DNA from: Macrobrachium rosenbergii
Lineage: Eukaryota > Arthropoda > Malacostraca > Decapoda > Palaemonidae
Length of the DNA stretch: 64,000 nt
NCBI RefSeq assembly: GCF_040412425.1
Contig: NC_089782.1
Span: 24,112,622 to 24,176,621 of the forward strand
Direction: 5' to 3'
Position numbers and translations under genes: made by a program. The notes under the pieces were generated by a model. The model was not told where the DNA came from. It did no database searches and saw nothing but the letters and a program-made list of their open reading frames with translations. Positions 1 to 11,649 of the stretch are shown piece by piece. Within the stretch, counting starts at the first letter, position 1, and every line of letters begins with the position of its first letter.

Positions 1-190
1 TGGCCTATATCGTTGCCAGATGCACGATTATGGCTAACTTTAACCTTATAAAATAAAAACTACTGTGGCTAGAGGGCTGCAATTTGGTTTGTTTGATGAT
101 TGTAGGGTGGGTGATCAACATACTAATTTGCAGTCCTCTAGCCTTAGTAGTTTTCAAGATTTGAGGGCGGGCAGAAAAAGTGCGGATTAT
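1..190 (+). mobile_element. Family A foldback repeat, copy A1, cut by window edge
   Basis: This is the right part of a dispersed element seen five times in the window. It starts in the conserved stretch around CTATATCGTTGCCAGA, contains the central palindrome (the GGCTAGAGGGCTGCAATTTG arm near 68-90 and its reverse complement near 127-152), and ends at the GGGCAGAAAAAGTGCGGA tail. The left part lies outside the window. No protein is encoded; an open frame on the minus strand here is a shadow. The class is unknown, and a non-autonomous element is inferred from the copy number and the palindrome. Confidence 0.75.
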
Positions 191-859
191 TGGATATGCT
201 TCAGTAAGTCTCAAAAATATTTTTTCATCATTTTTATTATTATGTTTTATTATTATTGCTATTATTAGCAACGGTAAATTCGTAATATTGAAACCAATAC
301 GAAAATACAAAAACAAGTACACACGAAAGCTGCGTTCTGGAGAATTAACCAAGTGAACATAAACATCATCAAGAATAACAAAAGAAAATAAAAATAACCC
401 GAAATGAATTACTAAAGGTCCAAGAACCGCCTCAGGAAGAGCTCCGAGGGGTGTTCTCGTTGCCCAGTGCCAAGTAGAGTAACGCCAGACAAAAAATAAA
501 AGAAATAATTGTTTTTGAGCTTTATGAACTTGATACAGTCCTCTTTGTGAAATTTTGGACAACTTTACTTAACTTGAAAGTCATTTTCTCATATTTCTAT
601 TATTCATTTAACGTTCTTACCTTCGTATTTATTTATACTAATATAAATAATGATCTCTTCTGCGATGTCTTACACCTTCAGTCATTTTCTTCCTTCCATT
701 TAATCTCCATTCATGTTTCTGTTTTTCAACCGTATTTATTTGGTACTATTTTTTTTATTTATATCCCGTAATACGTCGTCTATTATATATTGATCTGTTC
801 GTAGCTGCTTTACTCCTCTTAATTTATATACATTTATATAGTAGTTATTCTTTTGTCTC
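191..859. other. AT-rich sequence without recognised feature
   Basis: AT-rich sequence with short ATT runs near 235-265. No convincing coding frame, RNA gene or repeat was recognised. Confidence 0.5.
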
Positions 860-1200
860 CTGTTTTATTTGTCATTTCTAAACACAGCTATTATTCAGGA
901 ACCTACCTACCTATCTGTTTACTACCTCTCACTTTCACCAAAACATTTTTCCCCCTCTGCTTCCCCGTCATCATTACCACCTTCCGTATTTCTCTTCCTT
1001 CCTTCTTCATATATTTCTACACCTCGTCCCTATCACCACCCTCCTCCTCCCCCCCTCCTTCTTCTCCCAACCCCACACCCAACCACAAACCAACCCCCTT
1101 CAACCTCTCTCGTCCTCATCCGGCCTTTCACATGATATATATATAGAGAATCATCTACCTATTGGACCATTTCCCCAACACCCAATGATTATGCGTGAGC

Positions 1201-1252
<52 letters not shown>

Positions 1253-1335
1253 TTACACTCCCTCACCCTCCTCCCTCCTCTTCCCTTCCCCTTCCCTTCC
1301 TTTCCCCTCAGGGGCCCTCTCTGCTGTGTGCTCGA
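860..1335. repeat. Pyrimidine-rich block with (CT)n
   Basis: The plus strand is strongly C+T rich, including a (CT)n run of about 23 units at 1204-1250 and CCTTCCCC-type runs on both sides. It sits directly before a purine-rich block, so the strand bias flips near 1.35 kb. Open frames here are Ser/Pro/Leu shadows of low-complexity sequence. Confidence 0.8.
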
Positions 1336-1419
1336 GCCCTAGGCGAGATTAACCTAATCAGCCAGGGATAGCAGGGTACATCCACAGCCGGTGCTAACTA
1401 CAGGTTTTGTGATTAGGAG

Positions 1420-1942
1420 GAGGGATTGGGGAGAGGGTAGAAGGAGTGAAGGGAGGAGGGGAAGATAGAGGGAGAGGTGGATGTAGGAGAAGAGAGGAGG
1501 AAGAGAAAGTAGAGACAGGGAGAGAGAGAGGGAAACAGGAGAATATAATTATTGAAGTTGTGAGGGAGGGGAGAGCAGATCAGGAAAAGGAAAGAGAAGG
1601 CAGGAAAAGGAAAAGAAGAGGGAGAGGCACATAAGAAAAAGGAAAAGAGAGGAGCTAAAAAAAGGGGGGTACACTGGAGAAGGGAAGGAAAGAAAGAGAT
1701 GAGCGGAGATAGGAAGAGAAATAAGAGAAGTGATGGAGAAGAAGATGAGGGAAGAAACGAGCTTACGAGGTGAAAAGGGAGGTGAAAATGAAGTAAAAGA
1801 GAAGGGAAGGGTAACTGAAAAAAAGAGAAGTGGAAAGGACTTGGAAGATGAAGGGGTAGGAAGGGAGGCAGCGCTAATAACTAGAGGTGGGGGCTTAAAG
1901 GTAAGGAAGGATTAAGGAAATACGGCAACTAACAAGAAAGAA

Positions 1943-1978
<36 letters not shown>

Positions 1979-2060
1979 CACGGAGAGGATAAGTAATGGG
2001 AGGATGGGGAGGGGTGATGGGTAAAAGGGGGAGGGATAAGAGAAGGGGAGAGGACGAGAT
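1420..2060. repeat. Purine-rich block with (GA)n
   Basis: The plus strand is made almost wholly of G and A (GGGAGAGG, GGAAAAGGA and similar), with a (GA)n run near 1946-1976. Frames through it encode only Arg/Glu/Lys/Gly low-complexity peptides, so no gene is called. Confidence 0.8.
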
Positions 2061-2197
2061 CGCTCACCATTCCAATTAATATTTCTTTCGCTCCGTCGTA
2101 AAGCGCCAATTTGTGGGACTAATTACCAACGCTGCTGACCTTATCTCTCTCACATGCGATACGGATGTATGACGCGTGATGTAATCTGTGTGTGTAC

Positions 2198-2199
<2 letters not shown>

Positions 2200-2285
<86 letters not shown>
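2200..2285. repeat. (TA)n microsatellite
   Basis: An uninterrupted TA array of about 43 units. It borders the left side of a foldback element at 2286-2440. Confidence 0.95.
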
Positions 2286-2287
<2 letters not shown>

Positions 2288-2439
2288 CTTAATATCAATT
2301 ACACAACTATTCTGTGCATTGGTACAATTACTAACAGGACCTCATTCAAATGAGGACTGTTAGTCCAAGAAAGCTTGTAACTTTTTTTGAATAAATATCC
2401 ATCCAGTTTGAATGAGGTCCTGTTTCCCTGTTCACTAGT

Positions 2440-2442
<3 letters not shown>
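2286..2442 (+). mobile_element. Foldback element, family E, copy E1
   Basis: An 18 bp perfect inverted repeat, AACAGGACCTCATTCAAA at 2333-2350 and its reverse complement at 2407-2424, encloses a 56 bp centre. The centre holds a GGAC/GTCC stem followed by GAAAGCTTGTAACT (2369-2382), a string that recurs in copy E2 (41.2-41.4 kb). The left flank (2291-2335) matches the reverse complement of about 41395-41450. E1 and E2 are therefore the same family. Confidence 0.65.
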
Positions 2443-2517
<75 letters not shown>

Positions 2518-2531
2518 ACTAGTGAACAGGG
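2424..2531. repeat. (TA)n array enclosed by a 20 bp inverted repeat
   Basis: CCCTGTTCACTAGTAATAAT at 2426-2445 and its reverse complement at 2512-2531 surround about 33 TA units. The microsatellite forms the loop of a long cruciform-capable palindrome. Confidence 0.85.
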
Positions 2532-2597
2532 ACAGAAATGTCTGAAGTATATGGATGGAACTTGTAATAGTGCTTTAATGAGCCTTTTTAATCTTCA

Positions 2598-2775
<178 letters not shown>

Positions 2776-3007
2776 TAGAAACTGCGATCTATTAACTTTT
2801 TGAATACGCTTGTCATTACAAGCCTTGAATCCAAAATTAATAAAAAAATAAATAAGCACCATCTAAAAAGCACTCCGTCTTAGTCTAAGGATAAACATCT
2901 AATCTCGCGATGTCGAAACCAGATGTATTTTGCCAGAGCTGGAATATTAATCTATTCTGTAACATCATAGCATAGCTTTTGAGCTCGTACTTCTTGTTAG
3001 GCTGAAT

Positions 3008-3030
3008 ATGTGTGTGTGTGTGTATGTATG

Positions 3031-3105
<75 letters not shown>
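3008..3105. repeat. (GT)n-(TATG)n-(TA)n compound microsatellite
   Basis: A GT run, a few GTAT units and then a long TA array. It ends immediately before the target-site duplication of SINE copy S1. Confidence 0.9.
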
Positions 3106-3109
<4 letters not shown>

Positions 3110-3119
3110 AATTTATGTA
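3106..3119. repeat. Target-site duplication of SINE S1 (left)
   Basis: ATCTAATTTATGTA. The identical 14 bp copy is at 3394-3407, just after the SINE tail. Confidence 0.9.
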
Positions 3120-3393
3120 GTTCCTCATTGGAAGGGTTGGTATCGTTCTCGGCTGGCACTCCGATGGACCCGCATTCGATTCTCCGACCGGCCAATGAAG
3201 AATTAGAGAAATTTATTTCTGGTGATAAATTCATTTCTCGTTATAATGTGGTTCGGTTCCACAATAAGCTGTAGGTCCTGTTGCTAGGTAACCAACTGGT
3301 TCTTAACCACGTAAAATACATCTAATCTTTCGGGCTAGCCCTAGGCGAGCTGTTAACCAGCTCAGTTGTCTGGTTAAACTAAGGTATACTTTT
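3120..3393 (+). mobile_element. tRNA-derived SINE, copy S1
   Basis: This is a short interspersed element of about 274 bp. The head is tRNA-like, with a degenerate box A region (GGTTGGTATCG) and a box B-like GCATTCGATTC before the conserved CCGACCGGCCAATGAAGAA. The body (CACAATAAGCTGTAGGTCC, then TTGCTAGGTAACCAACTGG) is shared with three other copies, and the 3' end is AAGGTATACTTTT. A perfect 14 bp duplication, ATCTAATTTATGTA, flanks it at 3106-3119 and 3394-3407, which is direct evidence of target-primed insertion. The element encodes no protein and would depend on a LINE for movement. Confidence 0.9.
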
Positions 3394-3407
3394 ATCTAAT
3401 TTATGTA

Positions 3408-3485
3408 TATATACAGTATATGTATATATATATATACACACATACATATACAATTAAATCTATATATACATACATATATATTATC
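3408..3485. repeat. Short TATA/CATA-rich tract
   Basis: Degenerate TA/CATA repeat following the SINE. No gene. Confidence 0.6.
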
Positions 3486-4215
3486 AACTGATACTTATTT
3501 CCAGCTGGATCGACTGTTGAAAGCAGAACTGGAAACAAGCTTCTTTCTACCCTTCGGTAATCACTGAATGAACTGGAACGCAGAAGAGGGCTGGAGATTT
3601 CAGTCATATTCCAAAGAAGATACTAAAATTCTAAGGAGTATTTCAACGACAAAAATGTCGTGAAAACCTCAGAAAATATAGACAAAACGGCTTCCGAAAA
3701 CCAACAAGCACAACTACAAGAACAAGAACAATAACAACGATAAAAATACAAGAAGCAACAACAAAAACATCTAAGGGATGAACCTGGCGGAAAAAGGAAC
3801 CAGGTCACATGGAAAGCTGAAAAAGCAGAAGGGCTTAAATCTATGCAGAATATTTGAAAAGCAAGAGACGAAAAAAAAAAACGGGTAGGACAGAGAACTC
3901 TCTCAAAAGTAAAGAAAAAATATCTTTTAAAAAATGAAGGAATCGGCAAAGCAACAAAAAGAAAAGCTACAGTAAAAATAAAGGGGGTATGACGCAAAGA
4001 AATTCAAAATTGATGAAGAATTGGTAGGAGAAAATATATGAAATTCAGAGTGAACATGAGCAAAATACCGCCATGATAAAATCAAAAATAGAAAATCCAA
4101 GGAAAAGAAAAAAATAGAGAAAACTTGAAGAACAAGGAAGGAAAAGGAAGCAGTAGAAACTGATCAAGGAAGAGGAGGACGACAGGAAAGTGACGAGGAA
4201 GGAGGAGGTGAAGAA
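3486..4215. other. A-rich unassigned sequence
   Basis: Mostly purine/A-rich plus strand (AAGAACAAGAACAA, GAAAAAGGA). The open frame on the opposite strand (3623-3997) is rich in Phe/Ser/Cys because of this bias, and no family was recognised. Confidence 0.5.
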
Positions 4216-4250
4216 TTAATAACTAGTAGCACAAAAAGAGTACATGAAAC

Positions 4251-4404
4251 CTAGAAGAAGAAGAAGAAGAAGAAGAAGAAGAAGAAGAAGAAGAAGAAGA
4301 AGAAGAAGAAGAGGGAGAGGAGGGGGAGGAAGGAGAGGACGAGGAGGAAACTGACAAGAAGAAGAAGAGGAGGAGGAGGAGGAGGAGGAGGAGGAGGAGG
4401 AGGA
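4251..4404. repeat. (AAG)n and (GGA)n trinucleotide arrays
   Basis: An AAG array of about 20 units is followed by purine-rich spacer and a GGA array of about 14 units. The opposite-strand frame reads poly-Ser/poly-Leu. Confidence 0.95.
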
Positions 4405-4569
4405 GAAGAAGAGAGTCATTTCTGCGAGAAGAAAGGCCAGTCTACGTCCAGTAAGAGCCATCGCTGGACAATTCTGTGCCGAGTCGGTTTCTTTCCTCTA
4501 GTGCATCTGCACTCGGCTTCTGACCAGTGCTCGATTGCCGAGTTGTTTCCTAATATGGGCATCTCCGAG

Positions 4570-4574
4570 AAGGT

Positions 4575-4624
<50 letters not shown>

Positions 4625-4711
4625 CTGAATATGAAAAATAATATGTATAAAAATTCATTGGGAAGGAGAGAGGTTTATTTGAAGATAAACCCTATATATA
4701 TAACAAAAATT

Positions 4712-4763
<52 letters not shown>

Positions 4764-4836
4764 GAAAAATTATATATAAAACTTCATGGGGAAAGAAATT
4801 TAATGAAGATAAAAAACTATATATATAACAAAAATT

Positions 4837-4884
<48 letters not shown>

Positions 4885-4885
4885 A
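4570..4885. repeat. GA-cored composite tandem repeat (3 units)
   Basis: (GA)n arrays at about 4576-4622, 4715-4759 and 4840-4881 are separated by related spacers containing ATATATAACAAAAATTCATGG. The spacing is 125-140 bp, so the unit is spacer plus microsatellite rather than an isolated microsatellite. Confidence 0.8.
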
Positions 4886-5183
4886 TAAATTGAAAAAAAG
4901 ATAATTTTGAACCCATTGCCTTGATGAACAGTTATACCAAGCAATCATGCAATATAACCAATTATGAAATTATATAATTGCACATAAAATGGCTGCGTTG
5001 TAAAGTCTATACATGACTGCCACAGGGGAATCAAGCAATGCTGTGTACACACATCAGTACCCCCATTAAAATATTATGACAAAAAATATTTTTGTGATAA
5101 TTATAAAATTTAAATAGAATGCCATCACCTATCTATGCTTATTCCTTTATTCACTTTTTTTTTTTTAATTTGGTCTCGTTCAA

Positions 5184-5192
5184 AAAGTAATG

Positions 5193-5232
<40 letters not shown>

Positions 5233-5250
5233 ATAGCTAATAATAATAAT
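5184..5250. repeat. (AAT)n microsatellite
   Basis: TAA/AAT array of about 14 units with a second short run after it. Confidence 0.9.
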
Positions 5251-5285
5251 AGCCTCATCTTTATAAACTTTATAAACCGTAATGA

Positions 5286-5287
<2 letters not shown>

Positions 5288-5347
<60 letters not shown>
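5288..5347. repeat. (GA)n microsatellite
   Basis: About 29 uninterrupted GA units. Confidence 0.95.
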
Positions 5348-5350
<3 letters not shown>

Positions 5351-5477
5351 GATTATTAATAAACGAAGCATAAAGAGAATCGTTAGACGTGATAGTCAGA
5401 CGTGATGATTACGTTGAAGACATCAAAAATAAATTTCAATAACTGACAATGTTTCCCTTATAAAACACTCCTAGTTT

Positions 5478-5757
5478 CTGAGATGGTCTGGTCATGTAGA
5501 GAGAATGGATAAAAACATGACTGAGAAGACATTGTCATTCAACTGTCTTGAGTTACAGTGTGATGGGAACACTGTTCAGAAAGTAGAATGTCTCTGATAG
5601 GACTGAAGAGACATTGGAAAAGATGGGCCTTCGTTTTCAAGAAGCAAGAGAACGTGTACAAGATAAAGAGTCGAGTGCTGTTCAAGGCAGATTAGCCTAT
5701 AACACTAGTTATTGCAAGGAGCACCTAATGATAAAGCCATATAAGTTTCTTGTTTAA
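5478..5757 (+). pseudogene. Degenerate LINE (non-LTR retrotransposon) ORF2 C-terminal relic
   Basis: From 5478 the plus strand reads LRWSGHVERMDKN, close to the LRWFGHVERM-type motif found near the C-terminus of many invertebrate non-LTR reverse-transcriptase polyproteins. The frame stops at 5595-5597. A +1 frame from 5602 continues with an LEKMGLRFQEARERVQDKES-like segment and ends at a TAA at 5755. Only about 90 residues survive, with no catalytic RT or endonuclease motifs. The call rests on the short motif and on recognition from memory, so the clade cannot be given. Confidence 0.5.
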
Positions 5758-6600
5758 AGTACAGAGGTTAAAGTATGAATGTTACAGTGATTGGTGTGTT
5801 ATTTTCATCACAGAACCACGCCCCTGAACAAAAGGTATTAATGCTAAAAAAAATATTCACTGAATATCTGTTTAGGATTATTTATATATATACATGAATA
5901 TGTTATAACAGTATACAGTATTTTTTTATCAAAATACAACATGTATATATATTGTAAATATTTATATATATTAACAATATCCTTTCATATAAACTGTATT
6001 TATATACATAAATATATTATTTATATATATAACTCAAGAATAAAGTATAAGTAAAGATTGTATATATATGATATGTGTATAAACATATATATATAAGGCA
6101 AGTTTATATATATTTATATATATTAAGATACTTTCATATCAAAGTTAATTCCTTGCTCTCAATATTTTCATATATATATACAATAACTATATATAAAAAA
6201 GCGCATACTATGGGAAGCCTTGCGCTATATAGTCATTTCGGATAAAATATATATAAATATATATGCGCTATATATACAGGAGCGCATTCACAAAAGATGA
6301 AACACTGGACATCACAATTTACCAAAACTGACAATGTGCAACAAACACTTTGGTTTCTGACCGCAAGTTTCAGCTTCATGTAGAGATGTTTGAGAAGACT
6401 ACAAAACACTTCGAAAAAAAAACAGGAGTAGATTGGTAAAATATCTTAAAATAAAATGCACAAAGAGTTAAAACCATAAAATCGCAGAGTATTAAAGTTA
6501 GAAACATTGAAACTTTAAAGGAGAAAGGCCAGGACCTCTACCTCTGTGTGAGCTTTCAAAAACCACGCTGAAGACACATGTTCTTGAATATTGTCGTTAT
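5758..6600. other. AT-rich unassigned sequence with short TATA runs
   Basis: Many short TATATA segments (5880-6270), then mixed unique sequence. No coding frame or repeat family recognised. Confidence 0.5.
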
Positions 6601-6627
6601 TTAAAAATGAACGAGATGACAATAATA

Positions 6628-6655
6628 TATATATATACTATTATGTGTGTGTATA

Positions 6656-6726
<71 letters not shown>
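6628..6726. repeat. (TA)n microsatellite
   Basis: TA arrays interrupted by a TATGTGTGTGTATAA motif. Tyr-Ile frames here are artefacts. Confidence 0.95.
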
Positions 6727-6728
<2 letters not shown>

Positions 6729-6904
6729 ATGAATACCAAAATAACCAGTGCAACTTTGGAGGATCTTTCATATGTATACAAAACATAAAAAAAAACAGTA
6801 TATATCTTATAAATATTAAAACCAAAAATCATGTATATCTACCTCTGTGATAAAAACTATGTTCATAAAAATATGACAGTTTGCTATCTATATACTATGT
6901 ATAT

Positions 6905-7180
<276 letters not shown>

Positions 7181-7361
7181 ATTTATACTTATTCATAAAT
7201 GTCCGTATTCTAATAGGTATATTTACGTAACTATACACGATTAACAACAGAAGTTCCAGTCTCCTTACAATCAAACACCACGAGCGGAAATTTCTCATTT
7301 GTCCTAAATTAAAACTCCAAATTGGAACGATGGCACCGCTCCGTCTCGCGTCCCGGGAATA

Positions 7362-7441
7362 AAAAAAAAAAAAAGCAGCAGATGTTGAGCACTGTAAAGC
7401 GGACGCATCGAAACGTAAAAAAAAAAAAAAAAAAAAAAAAA
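7362..7441. repeat. Two poly(A) tracts
   Basis: A14 and A23 runs at about 7362-7375 and 7418-7441. The sequence before them was not recognised as a SINE or processed gene. Confidence 0.8.
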
Positions 7442-7584
7442 CCGGCAAACCCGCCTATCTTGATTATGCTGTATTTTTTGACGTCACAGGAGTTGAGGTT
7501 GACTAATTATGGATTATGTGAAGTCAGTTACACCATTCACTGACGCCTGGAGTTCTAGCAATGCTTTATGATTCAGACGTGAAT

Positions 7585-8165
7585 CACTTGGAAAATCTTA
7601 CCTTTTAAAATTTCTCTGCAGCGTCCCGTAGGCCCTTAGCTGCAACCTCTTTCATTCCTTTTACTGTACCTCCGTTCATATTAAGATTCCTTTGGAAAGT
7701 TTTAGTTTTTAAAAGACGTTTAGTCAGAAACATCAAGAAAATTTTAGTCTTTAAAAGACGAGTAAATAGAAATAGTTGGAAAGTCTTACCATTTTAAAAA
7801 TATTCCTCTGGAAAATGTTAATTTTTAAAAGAATTGTAAATAAAAATATCTGGAAAATCTTACTTTATTAAAACAGACTTTTGGAAAATGTTTGTTTTTG
7901 AAAGACAAGTAAATCAAAATATTTGGAAAATTTTACCATCTGAAACAGATTCCTTTTGAAAATGTTAGTTTTAGCAGAGGTTTTGAAAATCTTACTCTTT
8001 CAAATAGGTTTTTTTAGAAAACGTTAGTTTTTAAAAGATGGTTACATAGAAAGTTTGAAAATCTCACTATTTAAAATGAATACCTTCAGAAAATGTCAGT
8101 TTCTGAAAGTCGAATTAATAGAAACGTTTTGTTTTTATAAAAGAACCGTTTGAGAAATTATTAAT
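7585..8165. repeat. Degenerate minisatellite, ~40/80 bp period
   Basis: Recurring versions of GGAAAATGTTAGTTTTTAAA then AGTAAATAGAAATATTTGGA and AAAATCTTACC recur about every 80 bp, roughly six times. Units differ considerably, which indicates an old, unhomogenised array. Confidence 0.75.
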
Positions 8166-8363
8166 TTTGGTAAAACATCCAGAAACGAAATGAAAACACT
8201 GCCCACACCCGAGTCACGCCTCATACACAAGGGAGGGGGAATGAGAGTTATGTCTAACGCAGAGGGAAGCGAAATTGAACATGAATTCATAAACACACTG
8301 GGAGAGGAATCAAATTAGGCAACTCTTTAGTAACCCAGAACAAATATAAATGTAATTTGTGTG

Positions 8364-8536
8364 ATAAAAATCCACAATTATATAGTAAATTGTATCACTA
8401 TGTAGAAGATAAAAGCAAAGACTTTCGAGCACCTGAACGGTGTTTCTCATCGGTGTTTTAACGTTCAGGGTGTTCGAAAGTCTGTTTTTATCTTTTTCAC
8501 AGTAATACAGTTTACTATATAATTGTGGATTTTTAT
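8364..8536. mobile_element. Foldback element with ~75 bp arms
   Basis: The left arm (8364-8439, starting ATAAAAATCCACAATTATAT) pairs with the right arm (8462-8536) at close to 88% by eye, leaving a loop of about 22 bp. On the minus strand the inner part reads CCGATGAG, a CACC/GGTG stem, then CTCGAAAG: a hammerhead-like core with C in place of the usual U of CUGAUGA. No coding capacity. Probably a non-autonomous transposable element; the class is uncertain. Confidence 0.8.
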
Positions 8537-8539
8537 TTC

Positions 8540-9240
8540 AAAACATTTTTTTCACGAAATTATGAATTTATTATCAAATATAATGGTTAAAATACTAACA
8601 GATGAGAATAAGTTTTTAAACAATCATCATAGGCAGGAAACACATATATATACATATGGTAGAAAAAATAGGATTAAAAGTACTAAGCAAGTCGCAAAAT
8701 AAACAACGATAGCAACTTACCTAGGGCAAATTAAGGTGTCCTGGTCAAAAATACCCAGTTAGAAATGCCAAAAAGAAAAGGAAAGTAACTTGCAGCTTGA
8801 GTATAGAATTTCACAAATTTTCTCTTAAAAATGTCAAGTAGGTGTAGGGAGACTAAGTAGCAGGTAAGTCTGTGGACCTTTTGGGGAAAAAAGAAAAATA
8901 AAAGGTGTTCATGGAGGAAAAAGACCGAAAAAATGTACTCTTAAAATAAGTGACTTGGATCGGAAAAACCTTATGTAGCAGGAAAGGCGTCTATACACGG
9001 ACGAAAAGCATGAATGATTTTGCAGTTTCGGCAACAGGGATAAAAAATACTTTGGATATTTATAGAATTCCGAAGGAAATATGATCATGTATGCAAAAAG
9101 TAAGTTTCGACTGAAATTACATATGGGGGCGTCAGGAACTTTCATGGATTTCAGTTTCACTCTTACACTTTGAAACTTCACTAAATTCAAGCTCATGATT
9201 AAAGGAAACTTACGAAACAACTTCTGAGTGAATGGAATAG
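8540..9240. other. Unassigned unique sequence
   Basis: No repeat, RNA gene or convincing reading frame recognised. An opposite-strand frame at 8909-9220 has no recognisable motif. Confidence 0.5.
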
Positions 9241-9254
9241 AGATTTATCAACAA

Positions 9255-9257
<3 letters not shown>

Positions 9258-9294
<37 letters not shown>
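9258..9294. repeat. (GA)n microsatellite
   Basis: About 17 GA units. Confidence 0.9.
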
Positions 9295-9296
<2 letters not shown>

Positions 9297-9679
9297 TCAA
9301 TATTATTCATGACAGAGAAATTCGCAGATGCTCAATATTATTAAAGCGTTTGTGTAAAAATCCTTCTCAGAAACCTGACAAATTAAATTAAACCCTTTAC
9401 ATTGCTTACTTCTTAACGACAGACTGACAGACAGACAGACAAGAGATTGACCAAGACCGAATGAGGAAACTATGAATAATTCAATAATTCCTACCTTTCT
9501 CGATTCTATTGTAACTGGAGCGAACGGGCGACATAAGCTATCACTAACCACTGGCCATTGACCAAGATAACAGCAATTATCTGCATTGGGAAGAGCGATT
9601 TCGAGAGGCGAATCACGGAAGTCAGTGCGTCGAGGCATTCGCTAATCATTTCAGTCGCTTCACGGACGCAAAGAGATGC

Positions 9680-9905
9680 AAGACCGAATGCAGCGAATTA
9701 GTTAAAACCGTCTCGCTCTGCAAAAAGGAAAAAAGAAAACGAAAAAAAGATGACGTGGAAGGTTGCAGGAACTGAAAACATGCATGGGCAGTCGCAGCAG
9801 CGAACTAGTTAAAACCATTTCAGTCCACAAAGGACAGCGAGAGAGAGAGAGAGAGAGAGGAGGAGGGGGACAGTTCCTGCGAATCGTTGCAAAAAGCGTT
9901 TCATC
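9680..9905. repeat. Imperfect ~107 bp direct repeat with (GA)n
   Basis: GCAGCGAATTAGTTAAAACC (9691) recurs as GCAGCGAACTAGTTAAAACC (9798), with a weaker third copy beyond a (GA)n run at 9839-9859. This is a small decayed tandem array. Confidence 0.55.
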
Positions 9906-10138
9906 CCGCAGAAAGATGTCCGGACAGGAGCGGGTCGGACCTAATTGTCATCAAAACGAGTCCAGATTCCGTCGTAATCCTTTTTATTTTTCATTTTGGA
10001 AAACGGCCGGTTTCCCCTCGCTAATGACGTTACAACGACAGGCCACTTTTGGAATAAACAAAATTAGGTCGGTCTGAATCTCATTTCGGCCGGACGGCCG
10101 ACTGACTTCAAAAAGCTAATAGGCAGGCATGAAAGCGA

Positions 10139-10167
10139 AGGAGAGAGAGAGAGAGAGAGAGAGAGAC
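10139..10167. repeat. (GA)n microsatellite
   Basis: About 13 GA units. Confidence 0.9.
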
Positions 10168-10329
10168 TTGCACATCCGGGGCTTCATTTCATGTATTAAT
10201 TAAAATGACCGCTGCAATGCACTGGTAAGATTACGAAAGAACAGCGCATTAGGGTTATTTGTGCAAACGCATGGACTTACTGAAGGAAATGAATGCTGAG
10301 CTGTTTCAATAAAAGTGAAAAATATTACT

Positions 10330-10738
10330 ATAGTCTTTCTGAGTAAATGTAAGAGATTTAGTAATATGATTCACTTACTAGATTGCTATATTCCCTTACT
10401 ATATTACTATATTCACTTACAATATTACTATATTCTGTCCAAGTAAATGTAAGGGACTATAGTGATATTATTCACCTACTCTATCACTATATGCACTATA
10501 TCACTATAATCACTTACTATATTCTGTCCAAGGCTAATGTAAGAGAATATACTGATTTTATTCACTTACTCTGTTAATATACTACTATATTCTGTCCAAG
10601 TTAACGTAAGGGAATATAGTGATATTATTCACTTAATCTGTTAGTATATTATTACATTCACTTACTGTATTACTACAGTCTAAGTAAATGTAAGGGAATA
10701 TAGTAATATTATTCACTATATTACTATATTCTATCCGA
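10330..10738. repeat. Degenerate minisatellite rich in ACTATATTC
   Basis: Units built from CACTTACTATATTACTATAT, TTCTGTCCAAGTAAATGTAA and GGGAATATAGTGATATTATT recur about every 80-100 bp, four to five times. Confidence 0.8.
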
Positions 10739-11404
10739 CTTTATGATGGCTGACTGCTCCAAAGAATACAAGGGGCTAATCTTGACACAAATATCCTACT
10801 GAATATGAATATATAAATAACCCGAAAATGGCTGTCAGTTTTAATGGAAGCAGGTAAATGATATTATTTTCACGCGTCCCCGAGATTATACGTTAATATT
10901 TGTTTGAATGAATTAAAATGAATAATCCTATTCACTTCTGCTTAATATGAACAGAGCGTTGCTGGATAACAAGATATTAAATTTTAGCTGTAATTTGATT
11001 CCATATATATAATTCGCTCGTTCTAATTGAAAATATAGAATGTAGCATAAAACTCATTTAAAGATTCGCAATTTTATCAGTGTATATTTTCATAAACTGC
11101 CTGATTCAAGATAATTTCAAAATGCTTCACAAAAACATTTTTTTTAATATACTGAACAATCAGGAAAATGTAAAACTGCACAGCTACCTAAAAGTAAAGT
11201 ATACTTAATTCCGCCTGTTATGTGAAGGCCGACGGGACGGGCTGCCTCTCTCTCTCTCTCTCAAACGCAAAAGCACATACACAAAGCATTGGAGCCGCCT
11301 CTTAAGAGGGGAGAGGTTCTAGGAATTAGCATATATTATTCTCATATATATTTCAGACTTACTTAAAACCCAGGTATTGAAAGAATTCTATTAATAAAAA
11401 CGGT

Positions 11405-11458
11405 ATGTGTGTGTTTGTACAATATATATTATATACTATATATACATATACTGTACCG

Positions 11459-11549
<91 letters not shown>

Positions 11550-11594
11550 GTATATATAGTATATAATATATATACTGTACATATATATACTGCA

Positions 11595-11649
<55 letters not shown>

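Noticed and set aside
5..562. 185-codon minus-strand frame
   Set aside because: Overlaps the family A copy at the window start and AT-rich sequence; no recognisable protein motif.
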